From Phytobacter palmae (lineage in GTDB: Bacteria; Pseudomonadota; Gammaproteobacteria; Enterobacterales; Enterobacteriaceae), in the NCBI GenBank assembly GCA_900112785.1, contig FONB01000014.1, positions 1-64,000 of the forward strand: a DNA stretch of 64,000 nucleotides, written 5' to 3'. Positions 45,501 through 54,550 of this stretch are shown here, piece by piece. The stretch's first letter is position 1. Every line of letters starts with the position of its first letter. The position numbers and the translations under genes are program-made. The notes below the pieces were generated by a model. It searched no databases. It was not told the origin of the DNA and was given only the letters and a program-made list of their open reading frames with translations.

Positions 45501-45994
45501 CCCTCAAAGCCGGACGTGAGCCATCGCTTGAAGATCTCACCAGCCAGCAAACGGAAGTCGAACTGCGCATGCCTTCCCTTTTGCCGGATGATTTTATTCC
45601 CGACGTCAATACTCGCCTCTCTTTCTACAAGCGCATTGCCAGTGCGAAGAGCGAAAACGAGCTCGATGAGATTAAAGTGGAGTTGATTGACCGCTTTGGT
45701 CTGCTGCCTGACGCCGCACGAAATCTGCTCGATATTGCGCGGCTGCGTCAACAGGCGCAGAAACTGGGGATCCGTAAGCTTGAAGGGAATGAAAAAGGCG
45801 GCACGATTGAGTTCAATGAAAAAAACCATGTGAATCCCGCATGGCTTATCGGCCTGTTGCAAAAACAGCCGAAACATTTCCGCCTCGATGGCCCGACACG
45901 CCTCAAATTCTTCCAGGAGTTGACGGAACGTAAAACCCGCATGGAATGGGTGCGCAACTTCATGAAACAGCTGGAAGAAAACGCGATCGCATAA
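42548..45994 (+). CDS. mfd: Transcription-repair coupling factor Mfd
   Basis: ATP-dependent translocase that removes RNA polymerase stalled at lesions and recruits UvrA. The 1148-residue protein has the UvrB-like N-terminal modules, the RNA-polymerase-interaction domain (about 480-550, HLEHGVGRYAGM), helicase motifs GDVGFGKTEVAMRAA, DEEHRFGV, LTATPIPRTL and QLRGRVGRSHHQAYAW, the translocation (RG) motif and a C-terminal inhibitory domain. Length and order match E. coli. A terminator follows. Confidence 0.98.
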   Translation: MPEQYRYSLPAKAGEQRQLGELTGAACATEVAEIIERHKGPVVLITPDMQNALRLHDEIIQFTDNLVMNLADWETLPYDSFSPHQEIISSRLSTLYQLPSMQRGVLIVSVNTLMQRVCPHSYLHGHALVMKKGQRLSRDALRAQLDSAGYRHVDQVMEHGEYATRGALLDLFPMGSAQPYRLDFFDDEIDSLRLFDADSQRTLEEVEAINLLPAHEFPTDKTAIELFRSQWRDKFDVKRDAEHIYQQVSKGTLPTGIEYWQPLFFSEPLPSLFSYLPDNTLLINTGDLENSAERFSQETRARFENRGVDPMRPLLAPELLWLRVDELFSELKRWPRVQLKTENLADKAANVNLGYRTLPDLAVQAQQKAPLDNLRKFLESFSGPVIFSVESEGRREALGELLSRIKVAPKRITRLDDAQDAGRYLIIGSAEHGFIDTLRNRVLICESDLLGERVARRRQDTRRTINPDTLIRNLAELHPGQPVVHLEHGVGRYAGMTTLEAGGIKGEYLMLTYAGDAKLYVPVSSLHLISRYAGGAEENAPLHKLGGDAWARARQKAAEKVRDVAAELLDIYAQRAAKSGFAFKHDREQYQLFCDSFPFETTPDQAQAINAVLSDMCQPLAMDRLVCGDVGFGKTEVAMRAAFLAVENNKQVAVLVPTTLLAQQHFDNFRDRFANWPVRVEMLSRFRSAKEQTQVLEQAAEGKIDILIGTHKLLQNDVKWKDLGLLIVDEEHRFGVRHKERIKAMRADVDILTLTATPIPRTLNMAMSGMRDLSIIATPPARRLAVKTFVREYDSLVVREAILREVLRGGQVYYLYNDVENIQKAADRLAELVPEARIAIGHGQMRERELERVMNDFHHQRFNVLVCTTIIETGIDIPTANTIIIERADHFGLAQLHQLRGRVGRSHHQAYAWLLTPHPKAMTTDAQKRLEAIASLEDLGAGFALATHDLEIRGAGELLGEDQSGSMETIGFSLYMELLENAVDALKAGREPSLEDLTSQQTEVELRMPSLLPDDFIPDVNTRLSFYKRIASAKSENELDEIKVELIDRFGLLPDAARNLLDIARLRQQAQKLGIRKLEGNEKGGTIEFNEKNHVNPAWLIGLLQKQPKHFRLDGPTRLKFFQELTERKTRMEWVRNFMKQLEENAIA

Positions 45995-46001
45995 TGCTCT
46001 T

Positions 46002-46033
46002 CGGGCCAGTTACCTGCGCTGGCCCGTTTATTT
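46002..46033 (+). terminator. mfd terminator
   Basis: CGGGCCAG (46002-46009) and CTGGCCCG (46019-46026), 9-nt loop, then TTTATTTTCG. Confidence 0.88.
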
Positions 46034-46150
46034 TCGTGAAATATTTACAAACATTTTGCACTCTTCCAGGACTTCCCGACATTCCCTCCCGCCATAATTC
46101 CATGATCGATACCTGACAAAATAACCTTATTATTTACATGGATTATAGTA

Positions 46151-47104
46151 ATGCTTAATCACTCCCGTTTTGTCCTCTGGGCGATTTTCCTCACCGCCAC
46201 GCTAGTCTTGCCAGCGAGAGCAAATACCTGGCCTTTACCACCCGATGGTAGTCGATTGGTGGGTGAAAACCGTTATCACGTAGTGGAAAATGATGGCGGC
46301 TCGCTGGAGGCGATTGCCAGGAAATACAATGTCGGTTTCCTGGCTCTGTTGCAGGCGAATCCCGGCGTCGACCCTTATGTTCCGCGCGCAGGAAATGTGC
46401 TGACGATCCCGCTGCAAACCCTGTTACCCGACGTGCCGCGAGAAGGTATTGTCATCAATCTGGCCGAACTGCGTCTCTATTATTACCCGCCGGGAAAAAA
46501 CGAAGTAACCGTCTACCCTATCGGAATAGGACAACTGGGTGGCGATACATTGACGCCTACGATGGTAACGACCGTTTCCGATAAACGGGCTAATCCTACC
46601 TGGACGCCAACTGCAAATATTCGCGCGCGTTATAAAGCTCAGGGGATAGATTTACCGTCGGTTGTTCCTGCCGGGCCGGAAAACCCGATGGGCCACCATG
46701 CCATCCGTCTTGCCGCCTACGGTGGCGTCTATCTGATTCATGGAACTAACGCCGATTTTGGCATTGGTATGCGTGTGAGCTCTGGCTGCATTCGCCTGCG
46801 TGATAACGACATTGCCACCTTGTTCAGGGTTATCACCCCCGGTACGCGCGTGAATATTATCAATACGCCGATAAAAGCCTCGGTTGAACCCGACGGCACA
46901 CGACTTGTAGAAGTTCATCAACCGCTGTCAAAATCCATTGACGACGACCCGAAGACACTACCGATTATTCTTGATGCCACTATGCAGGCCTTCAAAGACT
47001 CAACGCAAAGCGCAAGCGATGTGTTTGAACGTGCGATGGAAGTGCGTTCCGGCATGCCGGTGGATGTCACCCTCCACGGCGGTGTGCTGCAACAAAACCT
47101 TTAA
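46151..47104 (+). CDS. ldtC: L,D-transpeptidase LdtC
   Basis: Attaches Braun lipoprotein to peptidoglycan (YcfS). The 317-residue precursor has a signal peptide (FVLWAIFLTATLVLPARA), a LysM domain (YHVVENDGGSLEAIARKYNV to VLTIPLQ) and a YkuD catalytic domain with the active-site motif HGTNADFGIGMRVSSGCIRL, in which Cys is the nucleophile. Length is close to E. coli (320). Convergent with bhsA and separated from it by a shared terminator. Confidence 0.96.
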   Translation: MLNHSRFVLWAIFLTATLVLPARANTWPLPPDGSRLVGENRYHVVENDGGSLEAIARKYNVGFLALLQANPGVDPYVPRAGNVLTIPLQTLLPDVPREGIVINLAELRLYYYPPGKNEVTVYPIGIGQLGGDTLTPTMVTTVSDKRANPTWTPTANIRARYKAQGIDLPSVVPAGPENPMGHHAIRLAAYGGVYLIHGTNADFGIGMRVSSGCIRLRDNDIATLFRVITPGTRVNIINTPIKASVEPDGTRLVEVHQPLSKSIDDDPKTLPIILDATMQAFKDSTQSASDVFERAMEVRSGMPVDVTLHGGVLQQNL

Positions 47105-47121
47105 TTCCCGGGTAATAAAAA

Positions 47122-47146
47122 GGCCTCGCAATTGCGAGGCCTTTTT
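47122..47146. terminator. Bidirectional terminator between ldtC and bhsA
   Basis: A perfect palindrome GGCCTCGCAATTGCGAGGCC (47122-47141) flanked by AAAAA and TTTTT. Confidence 0.93.
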
Positions 47147-47170
47147 ATGAGGGTTAATTCAGCGGCTTAC

Positions 47171-47428
47171 TTATTTGTACAGCACTGCGGTGCCGTGCAG
47201 GGTATCAGAACCGGTCACAGAGGTGATACGGAAAGATTTTGCGCCCATCTCATCAGCTTTTTGAGCCAGTTGATCTTCAACGGAAGAGAGGTTGGCACCT
47301 GCAGAAGTACCAATGATACCGACTTGCTGCTGACCTGCCGGAGCAGACTGGACTTCAACAGCAGCGAAGCTTGCAAAAGAGAGTGAGCTCAGTACGGCAG
47401 CGGCAAACAGAGTTTTAACGTTTTTCAT
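47171..47428 (-). CDS. bhsA: Multiple stress resistance protein BhsA
   Basis: A small outer-membrane/periplasmic protein of the YhcN (DUF1471) family that affects biofilm formation, copper permeability and stress resistance. The 85-residue precursor has a signal peptide (LFAAAVLSSLSFASFAA) and the family core GIIGTSAGANLSSVEDQLAQ, SFRITSVTGSDTLHGTAVLY. It is divergent from comR across 244 bp of very A+T-rich DNA, where the ComR operator and stress-responsive promoters should lie; in E. coli copper relieves ComR repression of bhsA. Confidence 0.96.
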   Translation of the reverse strand: MKNVKTLFAAAVLSSLSFASFAAVEVQSAPAGQQQVGIIGTSAGANLSSVEDQLAQKADEMGAKSFRITSVTGSDTLHGTAVLYK

Positions 47429-47672
47429 GATTTTGATCCTGTAGCAGATGAAAGAAGCGTCGTAAGTATTAACTTAACGATCGATAGACAAATGATAAGT
47501 GTGATCTGGGTCACGCGTCAACACATTTTAATAACGAACGTTAATTAAATTAATAAACTCATATTTATCATATAGATATAATTTATTAATTTGTGCTATT
47601 TTGCCTCTGGCGTCTGACAGCATTTATTTTTATAATGATTGTTCAACAAACCAACAAAGGTTGAACGGCACT

Positions 47673-48305
47673 ATGACCAGTGAAGTCACTAGTATGAAAA
47701 AAAGCCGTGGCCGACCGAAAGTGTTCGACAGGGAAGTGGCGCTTGATAAGGCCATGGCATTATTCTGGCAACATGGCTACGAAGCCACGTCATTATCAGA
47801 TCTCGTAGAGGCAACGGGCGCGAAAGCCCCTACGCTGTATGCGGAATTTACGAATAAAGAAGGCCTGTTCCGCGCAGTGCTGGATCGCTATATCTCGCTT
47901 TTTGCAGCAAAACATGAAGCCCAGCTGTTATGCGACGATAAACCGCTGGCGCAGGCATTAACAGATTACTTCACGGCGGTAACAAACTGCTTTACCAGCA
48001 CAGATACTCCGGCTGGCTGTTTTCTGATTAATACTTCCGCGACGCTGGCCGCATCGTCGCAGGCGATTGCCGAGACCATTAAGTCACGCCATGCGCAGCA
48101 GGAACAGATGTTGCTCAAATTTTTGATACAACGACAGCAGCGAGGGGAAATTCCCTCTCATGCGAATGTTCAGGAACTGGCGCAGTTTTTAAGCTGTATT
48201 TTGCAGGGGATGTCTATCAGCGCCCGGGAAGGGGCAAGCCGTGAGAAATTACTGCAAATTTCCGCAACGACATTACGTTTGTGGCCACAACTGACCACCT
48301 CCTGA
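47673..48305 (+). CDS. comR: TetR-family copper-responsive repressor ComR
   Basis: Represses bhsA; copper releases it in E. coli. The 210-residue protein has the TetR helix-turn-helix in RGRPKVFDREVALDKAMALF, WQHGYEATSLSDLVEATGAK and APTLYAEFTNKEGLFRAVLD, nearly the same as E. coli, while the ligand-binding C-terminal half is more divergent. The N-terminus is shorter than in E. coli, where a Cys-containing leader is found. Start ATG 47673 is taken; a start nine codons in (MKKSRGRPK) is possible. Divergent from bhsA. Confidence 0.92.
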   Translation: MTSEVTSMKKSRGRPKVFDREVALDKAMALFWQHGYEATSLSDLVEATGAKAPTLYAEFTNKEGLFRAVLDRYISLFAAKHEAQLLCDDKPLAQALTDYFTAVTNCFTSTDTPAGCFLINTSATLAASSQAIAETIKSRHAQQEQMLLKFLIQRQQRGEIPSHANVQELAQFLSCILQGMSISAREGASREKLLQISATTLRLWPQLTTS

Positions 48306-48550
48306 TTCGTCTCCATTAGCAATAATTATCGTTTTCACCTATTATATTAATAGGTGAAAACATCATGCCATTTTTGCCGCTTTGCTAAGATTAAACAGTA
48401 ATTATTTCGCTGCTAACCATTAGTCGTAAAAGAACGATAAACGTCAGGATGACGACAAAGCGAACAGTTTGCTCTCCCCTGCACAACATTATTGTATCTA
48501 TGGAATTTGGCCACTTTTGCTGACTATTCACATTCAGAAGGAAAATGGAG

Positions 48551-48700
48551 ATGATTTTGCTATTACCATTACTTAAAGTGCTAATAGTAATTACATTGTT
48601 ATTTGGACTCTGGGTTGTATGTGGTGGTTCTGTGTTATTCGCTTTTATCTCGGTTGTCATTACCGGCTTTCTGCTCTATCGGCAACAAGATCTTATCTGA
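48551..48700 (+). CDS. Small hydrophobic membrane protein (49 aa), unknown
   Basis: A frame at ATG 48551 encodes MILLLPLLKVLIVITLLFGL, then WVVCGGSVLFAFISVVITGF and a polar end LYRQQDLI. Two short membrane helices are likely. AAGGAAAATGGAG precedes it (an ATG two codons earlier is in frame). It lies between comR and ycfJ, where no gene is called in E. coli K-12 as far as I can recall. Coding is supported by the ribosome site, composition and a following terminator hairpin, but that hairpin reads better for ycfJ. Confidence 0.55.
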   Translation: MILLLPLLKVLIVITLLFGLWVVCGGSVLFAFISVVITGFLLYRQQDLI

Positions 48701-48724
48701 ATCCCCCAAATCGCCTGTAAAAAA

Positions 48725-48753
48725 GGCTCCTCAGCCTGAGCAATTGAGGAGCC
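48725..48753 (-). terminator. ycfJ terminator
   Basis: GGCTCCTCA (48725-48733) and TGAGGAGCC (48745-48753), with TTTTTT following on the minus strand. Confidence 0.9.
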
Positions 48754-48774
48754 AATGGGTACAGTACTGCTATT

Positions 48775-49314
48775 TTAGGCTTTGTTATTCAAAATAAGCT
48801 GACCGTTGTCATCCAGTGGGATCTGGGTGCCAGGATCTTTATCCATGCGGATTTTCCCTTGCTGGTCGCCAATTTTATAGGTGACGTCATACCCCAGCAT
48901 TTTTTCCGATTTGTCATACACCGTTTTACAACGTTGCTCAGTTGTGGTGTAAGTGTCTCTTGCCTGCATTTCGCCCTGGACCTGATTACCGGCGTAACCA
49001 CCGCCCAGCGCGCCGACGACCGTAGCAACATCGCGACCACGACCGCCGCCGAACTGATGACCGATCACCCCACCAGCAACAGCACCCAGTACTGAACCGG
49101 TCAGGCGATTTTCATCCTGAACCGGACGGCGATGCGTCAGCGTGACATTACGACACTCCTGACGCGGTGTTTTAATGGATTCTTTGATTGGCGTGGCGGA
49201 AACCACCTGCGCATACTGCGGCCCGCGATTGAAGACATTCATACTTGCAACCGCTGCGACACCCAGAGCAGCGGCCACGCCAATACCGATACCCGCTAAC
49301 ATTGATTTATTCAC
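48775..49314 (-). CDS. ycfJ: Glycine-zipper protein YcfJ
   Basis: A 179-residue envelope protein of the glycine-zipper 2TM type. An N-terminal membrane helix (MLAGIGIGVAAALGVAAVAS) is followed by SVLGAVAGGVIGHQFGGGRG and VVGALGGGYAGNQVQG, the zipper repeats, and a C-terminal domain ending LDDNGQLILNNKA. The function is not established; YcfJ was reported to affect biofilm in E. coli. Start GTG 49314 is chosen because the sequence there matches E. coli and GGGAGGAAATCCT precedes it. Confidence 0.92.
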   Translation of the reverse strand: MNKSMLAGIGIGVAAALGVAAVASMNVFNRGPQYAQVVSATPIKESIKTPRQECRNVTLTHRRPVQDENRLTGSVLGAVAGGVIGHQFGGGRGRDVATVVGALGGGYAGNQVQGEMQARDTYTTTEQRCKTVYDKSEKMLGYDVTYKIGDQQGKIRMDKDPGTQIPLDDNGQLILNNKA

Positions 49315-49470
49315 AGGATTTCCTCCCTGGTTTGCTATTCGTAACAATTTTGCAACTTGGGAGGATACTAAGCCAATCGGAATGAGCGGAAAAAAAGTGA
49401 AATAAGGCAGGGGAACGACATGATTCGGAGTTATCCGAGCATATACTGGCGATATGACAGAATGATGTAC

Positions 49471-49500
49471 TGCTCTCCTGAAATGTGACACAGGAGAGCA
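49471..49500. other. Perfect inverted repeat between ycfJ and ndh
   Basis: TGCTCTCCTG (49471-49480) and CAGGAGAGCA (49491-49500), 10-nt loop, just after the ndh stop. No T run follows on either strand, so it may mark an RNA 3' end or protect the ndh message rather than terminate it. Confidence 0.5.
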
Positions 49501-49510
49501 GCGGGCCCTC

Positions 49511-50815
49511 TTAGTGCAGCTTCAGGCGCGGGCGAATCACACGGTTAATACTGCCGACCAACATCATTAGTCCCGTCTTGAAGTAACCATGCAGCGCAAT
49601 CTGGTGCATACGATACAGTGAGATATAAACAAAGCGCGCAATACGCCCTTCAATCATCATTGATCCGCGCATCAGGTTACCCATCAGGCTACCCACGGTG
49701 GAGAAGTTGGAGAGTGAGACCAGCGAACCATGATCTTTATAGACATAGGGCTTCGTTGGTTTACCTTTCATCTGCGCAAGGATGTTATGCAGCGCGAGGC
49801 TGGCCATCTGGTGTGCAGCCTGAGCGCGCGGTGGCACAAAGCCCCCCTCAGGACGAGCACATGAGGCGCAGTCGCCAATGGCATAAATATCCGCATCACG
49901 TGTAGTTTGCAGGGTCGGCTCAACCACCAGCTGGTTGATACGGTTCGTTTCCAGACCGCCAATCTCTTTCATAAAGTCCGGCGCTTTAATACCCGCCGCC
50001 CAGACCATCAGATCGGCTTTGATGTATTCCCCTTCTTTGGTATGAAGACCGCCTTCATCGGCGCTGGTAACCATCGTCTGAGTCAGAACGCGCACACCCA
50101 TTTTGGTCAGTTCATTGTGCGCTGCCCCGGAAATACGTGGCGGCAGTGCGGGCAGAATGCGTTCGCCTGCTTCCACCAGCGTGACGTTCAGCGCTTCATT
50201 GGTCAGCCCTTTATAACCGTAACTGTGTAGCTGTTTCACCGCGTTATATAGCTCGGCGGACAGCTCTACACCCGTAGCCCCACCGCCAACGATAGCGATG
50301 TTCACTTTGCCGTTCGCCCCCAGGCTGGCAGAGTATTTCAGGAACAGGTTCAGCATCTCCTGGTGGAAACGGCGCGCCTGATGCGGATTATCGAGGAAAA
50401 TGCAGTGCTCTTTTACGCCAGGGGTATTGAAGTCATTTGACGTACTGCCTAACGCCATCACCAGTGTGTCGTACGCCAGCTTACGTTCAGGAACCAGCAG
50501 TTCACCTTTCTCGTCACGCAACTCCGCCAGGGTAATAGTCTTCGCTTCACGATTGATATCAACCACGGAGCCCAACTGGAACTGGAAATGGTGATTCCGG
50601 GCATGCGCCAGGTAGCTCAGCGCATCGACGCCTTCATCCAGCGATCCTGTTGCCACTTCGTGCAGCAACGGTTTCCACAGGTGGCTATGGTTGCGATCCA
50701 CCAGCGTAACCTTTGCTTTCTTACCGCGGCCCAATTTTTTACCCAACTGTGTCGCCAGTTCAAGCCCGCCGGCACCACCGCCAACAATCACAATTTTCTT
50801 CAATGGTGTAGTCAA
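49511..50815 (-). CDS. ndh: Type II NADH dehydrogenase Ndh
   Basis: Non-proton-pumping, FAD-containing NADH:quinone oxidoreductase bound to the inner membrane. The 434-residue protein starts at TTG 50815, the start codon used in E. coli, behind GAGGGGGTCACG. The FAD-binding [24 protein letters not shown]-binding [25 protein letters not shown] and the membrane-associated C-terminus ([10 protein letters not shown]) are intact. An FNR site lies upstream, consistent with anaerobic repression. Confidence 0.97.
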   Translation of the reverse strand: MTTPLKKIVIVGGGAGGLELATQLGKKLGRGKKAKVTLVDRNHSHLWKPLLHEVATGSLDEGVDALSYLAHARNHHFQFQLGSVVDINREAKTITLAELRDEKGELLVPERKLAYDTLVMALGSTSNDFNTPGVKEHCIFLDNPHQARRFHQEMLNLFLKYSASLGANGKVNIAIVGGGATGVELSAELYNAVKQLHSYGYKGLTNEALNVTLVEAGERILPALPPRISGAAHNELTKMGVRVLTQTMVTSADEGGLHTKEGEYIKADLMVWAAGIKAPDFMKEIGGLETNRINQLVVEPTLQTTRDADIYAIGDCASCARPEGGFVPPRAQAAHQMASLALHNILAQMKGKPTKPYVYKDHGSLVSLSNFSTVGSLMGNLMRGSMMIEGRIARFVYISLYRMHQIALHGYFKTGLMMLVGSINRVIRPRLKLH

Positions 50816-50951
50816 CGTGACCCCCTCAAAATTATTAACCAATTGTTAATTAAAAGTTATAAACATAACTCTTAATTAACAACAAGTTACATCACGAAAA
50901 CCAAATTATGTCAGTGAGAATAACATGAACGGTGCATTGGTCATACCAAAA

Positions 50952-50965
50952 TTGATATGCATCAA
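50952..50965. promoter_or_regulatory. FNR site upstream of ndh
   Basis: TTGATATGCATCAA is a perfect TTGAT-N4-ATCAA FNR operator, about 137 bp upstream of the ndh start. E. coli ndh is repressed by FNR from two such sites; the second was not seen clearly. Confidence 0.88.
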
Positions 50966-51060
50966 GTTTTGATGCCTAAAAGATGAACAAGTGTAGCTGC
51001 TATGAAACAAGCTGGTCGAAAACGTGAGCTAAAACCTGTGAGTGAAGGGAGCAAAACAAA

Positions 51061-51078
51061 GCCCGACGGGTGTCGGGC
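51061..51078 (-). terminator. ycfP terminator
   Basis: GCCCGAC (51061-51067) and GTCGGGC (51072-51078), 4-nt loop; TTTGTTTTGC follows on the minus strand. Confidence 0.88.
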
Positions 51079-51086
51079 TGAGAGGA

Positions 51087-51629
51087 TTAACCAAGTGTTT
51101 TAAAAGCCTTAATTCGCTGCAGGTGCGGCGAGATATTTTTAAATTTGTGCGTCTGCTCTTCGTCCCAGACAATTTCATAGTAATGGTGCAGAACATCAGA
51201 CGAACGTTGACTATCCAGCGCTTCATCCCGGCGAGAGAGGATTGCCAGGCAACGATCGCGATTTTTCTCGCGAAAATTCGACACACATTTTGTGGCAATG
51301 TCGAGGTACTCTTCCGGTCGGTCGATCTTGCCTTCCATGTTCTCAAAGGGGAACAAGTTAGGATTGAACATGACCTGCCGAATGTCGCACAGGAAACCAA
51401 TGCGCTCCGCCCAGTATCCTCCCAGCCCCACGCCGCAAATGAGCGGCCGTTCATCCACGTTGAGCTGCAGCATTTTGTCCACCTCTTTTAACAAATGCTG
51501 CATATCATGCTTCGGATGACGCGTGCTGTAACTGATCAACCGGACATCCGGGTCGATAAATTGCAGTTGCAGTACCTTCTCATGATTTCCCGGACTGTTT
51601 GAGTCAAAACCGTGCAAATAGATGATCAT
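51087..51629 (-). CDS. ycfP: UPF0227 alpha/beta-hydrolase-like protein YcfP
   Basis: A 180-residue esterase-like protein. It begins [20 protein letters not shown], the oxyanion-side HGF of small alpha/beta hydrolases. The nucleophile elbow reads [11 protein letters not shown], where the usual Gly-x-Ser-x-Gly has Gly in place of Ser, so catalysis may be lost or different. It is downstream of nagZ on the same strand, as in E. coli. Substrate unknown. Confidence 0.93.
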   Translation of the reverse strand: MIIYLHGFDSNSPGNHEKVLQLQFIDPDVRLISYSTRHPKHDMQHLLKEVDKMLQLNVDERPLICGVGLGGYWAERIGFLCDIRQVMFNPNLFPFENMEGKIDRPEEYLDIATKCVSNFREKNRDRCLAILSRRDEALDSQRSSDVLHHYYEIVWDEEQTHKFKNISPHLQRIKAFKTLG

Positions 51630-51668
51630 TGTATCCTCACCCTACTCCAGTGCCCCGCCCGCAAAGGC

Positions 51669-52700
51669 TCACTGAGCCGCTTTGTGCTCCTGCCACCGCG
51701 CGTGAAGTTGCTCCAGTTCACGGTTGACAGCCTTCCAGCGTACAGAACTCAGCAATTCCTGACGGGAAAATGAACCTTTATGATACAATTTCGTAACACG
51801 CTCTGCTTTGATCGGCGACAGGTTATCCAATACACTCACTGCGCCCTTACGATTATTACAGACCAGGATCATATCGCAACCTGCGTCCAGCGATGCCTGG
51901 CCACGCTCGGCATAGCTACCCATGATTGCCGCGCCTTCCATCGATAAATCGTCGGAAAAAATCACGCCATCGAAATTGAGCTCGCCGCGCAGCACGGTTT
52001 TCAGCCAGTAGGGCGAGCCGCTGGCAGGGCGAGAGTCCACATCCGTATAAATAACGTGCGCAGGCATGATCGCATCCAGCTTGCCCTGTTCTATCAGCGT
52101 GCGGAACACCGCCATATCCTTGCTGCGAATCTCCGTGTGAGCACGCGGATCTCGTGGAGTCTCTTTATGTGAATCGGCCGTCACGGCGCCGTGCCCCGGG
52201 AAATGCTTACCGGTGGTTTTCATGCCCGCACTGTGCATGCCATCGATAAAACGCCCTGCGATGGAGAGCGCTTTTACCGGATCCTCGTGATAGGAGCGTT
52301 CGCCAATCGCGGCGCTGATATGTCCCACATCAAGCACGGGCGCGAAACTGATGTCGATATCCATCGCGATCATCTCGCTTGCCATCAGCCAGCCCGCCTC
52401 TTCTGCTACTCTGCCGCCCTCTTCCATACCCAGCAGGGCCGCAAAAGATTGGGCTGCCGGCAGGTGGGTAAAACCTTCACGAAAGCGCTGAACCCGACCA
52501 CCTTCCTGATCGACAGCGACCACAAGGCGATGGCGTGATGCGGCACGAATCTGGCGGACCAGTTCGCGCAACTGCGCCGGATCGTGATAATTGCGGGTAA
52601 ACAGAATCAGGCCCCCCACCAGCGGATGCGCCAGAATTTCGCGCTCTTCCGCATCCAGTTCGTAGCCTTGCACATCTAACATGACCGGACCCACACTCAT
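51669..52700 (-). CDS. nagZ: Beta-N-acetylglucosaminidase NagZ
   Basis: Cytoplasmic GH3 enzyme that removes GlcNAc from anhydro-muropeptides, making the inducers that signal to AmpR where it exists. The 343-residue protein has the signature [38 protein letters not shown] with the catalytic His/Asp loop, and the nucleophile Asp in [11 protein letters not shown]. Start ATG 52700 overlaps the thiK stop by ATGA; GTG 52694 is the start equivalent to MGPVMLD in E. coli. Confidence 0.96.
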   Translation of the reverse strand: MSVGPVMLDVQGYELDAEEREILAHPLVGGLILFTRNYHDPAQLRELVRQIRAASRHRLVVAVDQEGGRVQRFREGFTHLPAAQSFAALLGMEEGGRVAEEAGWLMASEMIAMDIDISFAPVLDVGHISAAIGERSYHEDPVKALSIAGRFIDGMHSAGMKTTGKHFPGHGAVTADSHKETPRDPRAHTEIRSKDMAVFRTLIEQGKLDAIMPAHVIYTDVDSRPASGSPYWLKTVLRGELNFDGVIFSDDLSMEGAAIMGSYAERGQASLDAGCDMILVCNNRKGAVSVLDNLSPIKAERVTKLYHKGSFSRQELLSSVRWKAVNRELEQLHARWQEHKAAQ

Positions 52701-53521
52701 CTCTCTTTTCCTTTCGTCTTTAACTGGCGCCATGCGGCATCAGCCAGCGTTATAAATTGTCTATCGCCCGTCTGCTGCCAGCGGCATTCAAACCAGCCCG
52801 CCATCAGCATCGCTATCCACGGACGCCAGCGCAGGACCTGACGCCATAAACGCGTTTCATCCAGCATGGCGCAATGTGCATATTCAGCCACCAGTTCACG
52901 CCGCTGATGCTCGCTCCCGGTCCAGACGCCTGCCAGTTCCATCGCGATATCACCATCACCGGCATACTCCCAGTCGATCAAACGTAGCCCGTCATGGCTG
53001 TGCACCAGGTTGCCCGCATGAACATCCATATGTAATGGTGCCAGCCGCAAGGGTACCGGCTCGCCCTCTTTCCTGCGTAATTTTAATTGCTGCAGCCAGA
53101 ATAATGTACGGCGTGACGGCAAACACTGCTGCCAGTACGCCTCCAGCAAAGGCAGCAGGTTAAGACGCCAGCCAAAGGGGGCGCAGCGATGCAGATCATA
53201 CAGTAAGACCGCCAGGTTATGGCTGGCAGGCAAACTGCTTTGCAGGACGCCAGGAATATAGTCAATGACCATCCACCCTTTACCGAAGAAGCGTGGTTGC
53301 GGCGCAATGCGGCGCGGTAATCGTTTAAGCGCGCGATACTGACGCAAAAAGGGTGACGATGCCGCCTGGTGCTGCTGACGTAAAATCAGGCAGTGATGGC
53401 CGTTACTGATAAGACAACTCCCGCCACTCAGGCCAGTAACCTGACCGTCGACGGGAGCATAATGCGGGAAATAGCGTGACAGCAACGCGTCACGCGTAAG
53501 ATTATTGTTGCTGAACCGCAC
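52697..53521 (-). CDS. thiK: Thiamine kinase
   Basis: Phosphorylates salvaged thiamine to thiamine phosphate. The 274-residue protein, equal in length to E. coli ThiK, is of the aminoglycoside-phosphotransferase fold: [20 protein letters not shown] (catalytic Asp) and [15 protein letters not shown] (metal Asp). Start GTG 53521 lies within the end of lpoB (20 bp overlap). It is more divergent from E. coli than the genes around it. Confidence 0.93.
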   Translation of the reverse strand: MRFSNNNLTRDALLSRYFPHYAPVDGQVTGLSGGSCLISNGHHCLILRQQHQAASSPFLRQYRALKRLPRRIAPQPRFFGKGWMVIDYIPGVLQSSLPASHNLAVLLYDLHRCAPFGWRLNLLPLLEAYWQQCLPSRRTLFWLQQLKLRRKEGEPVPLRLAPLHMDVHAGNLVHSHDGLRLIDWEYAGDGDIAMELAGVWTGSEHQRRELVAEYAHCAMLDETRLWRQVLRWRPWIAMLMAGWFECRWQQTGDRQFITLADAAWRQLKTKGKER

Positions 53522-54164
53522 CTTTACCCGACCAGACAATTTCGCCAGTCTGCACCAGCATGAGTTGCATTTGCAGTGTCGGCGCGTTGGCGTTGCCTGT
53601 CGCGCTGGAATACAGCACGTACTGGGCTCCTACATTGCGGGCAATACCAATAGCTTTGCTGCGCGTACCGAGACTATCCTGCGGCGACAGGCCCAGTTGC
53701 TGCTTGGCAATTGCCAGCTGTTGCGCCGAAACCAGGGTAAATTTGCCATTGTTGGTCAGCGCGTTACGCAGGGTTTCGGTCGCTTCACTGGTATTCACCG
53801 AACCGTTAGTCCGGTTGTTCACGCTGTCAACGAGCAGAACGTTACCTGCTGAGGCTCCGCTCGCCTGCAACATTTTACCCATCATCGGCTGTACGGCGCT
53901 GTTCCAGTCGTAGTGACGCTCACGCGGTGTCGGCTGTGTCGTTTGATCAGGATGTTCGATTGGCCCTGGTTGCTCCGGGATCGACGGCACAGACGGCACC
54001 GTCGGTACTGGTTGCGACGGCTGTGGTTGCGGCGGAACAGGCTGCTGAGGCGTTGGATTCGCTTGTTCAACCGGCGCGGGTTCTTGCTCGCCACGGGTAA
54101 TACACCCAGAAAGGATAACCGCTACTGTGGTCAGTAGCGCGAAACGTCCTAATGTTTTAATCAA
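53502..54164 (-). CDS. lpoB: Penicillin-binding protein activator LpoB
   Basis: Outer-membrane lipoprotein that reaches through peptidoglycan to activate PBP1b. The 220-residue precursor has the lipobox LSGC, a long Pro/Gln-rich disordered stretch (residues 27-83, with [16 protein letters not shown]) and the globular C-terminal domain ([20 protein letters not shown] to [14 protein letters not shown]). It is somewhat longer than in E. coli (213), the difference lying in the flexible linker. Confidence 0.95.
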   Translation of the reverse strand: MIKTLGRFALLTTVAVILSGCITRGEQEPAPVEQANPTPQQPVPPQPQPSQPVPTVPSVPSIPEQPGPIEHPDQTTQPTPRERHYDWNSAVQPMMGKMLQASGASAGNVLLVDSVNNRTNGSVNTSEATETLRNALTNNGKFTLVSAQQLAIAKQQLGLSPQDSLGTRSKAIGIARNVGAQYVLYSSATGNANAPTLQMQLMLVQTGEIVWSGKGAVQQQ

Positions 54165-54174
54165 TTTTCACCCC

Positions 54175-54549
54175 TTATAGATAGAGATAAAGTCTGACCT
54201 TGTGCGCACCCAGGAAATTTGCATTTCCATAAAGTGTGACAGCGGAGTGCGCCGGGATCGTGACCCTACGCGGTTCTTCGAGCGGGTGCATTTCCAGGCC
54301 TCTGGCGTCGTACCAGTAAAAACGGTAATTGATGGTTACCGGCTGCGCGCGTTCATTGAACAGACGAGACGAAGCAGAGGGCTGGATTTCTTGCGTGCTC
54401 AGCGTGGGGGATTCAGCGGTAATACCTGCGGCCAGAACATTGGCTTCCATCACCAGCGTTTGATCGTTAGCCACCGGGATCGCAGGACGCGAGCCACAAC
54501 CGACTAATGTCAGGGCTGTCACCAGAAGTGCAACGCGTCCGTTGATCAT
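54175..54549 (-). CDS. ycfL: Lipoprotein YcfL
   Basis: A 124-residue lipoprotein with signal and lipobox (LLVTALTLVGCGSRP). The mature part is beta-rich (PVTINYRFYWYDARGLEM, RRVTIPAHSAVTLYGNANFL), of the DUF1425 type. The function is unknown; it sits between hinT and lpoB on the same strand, as in E. coli, with 1 bp between hinT and its start. Confidence 0.93.
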   Translation of the reverse strand: MINGRVALLVTALTLVGCGSRPAIPVANDQTLVMEANVLAAGITAESPTLSTQEIQPSASSRLFNERAQPVTINYRFYWYDARGLEMHPLEEPRRVTIPAHSAVTLYGNANFLGAHKVRLYLYL

Positions 54550-54550
54550 A

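Noticed and set aside
48391-48660. Minus-strand 89-residue frame between comR and ycfJ
   Set aside because: Asn/Thr-rich product of an A+T-rich intergenic region, opposite the better small membrane frame at 48551.
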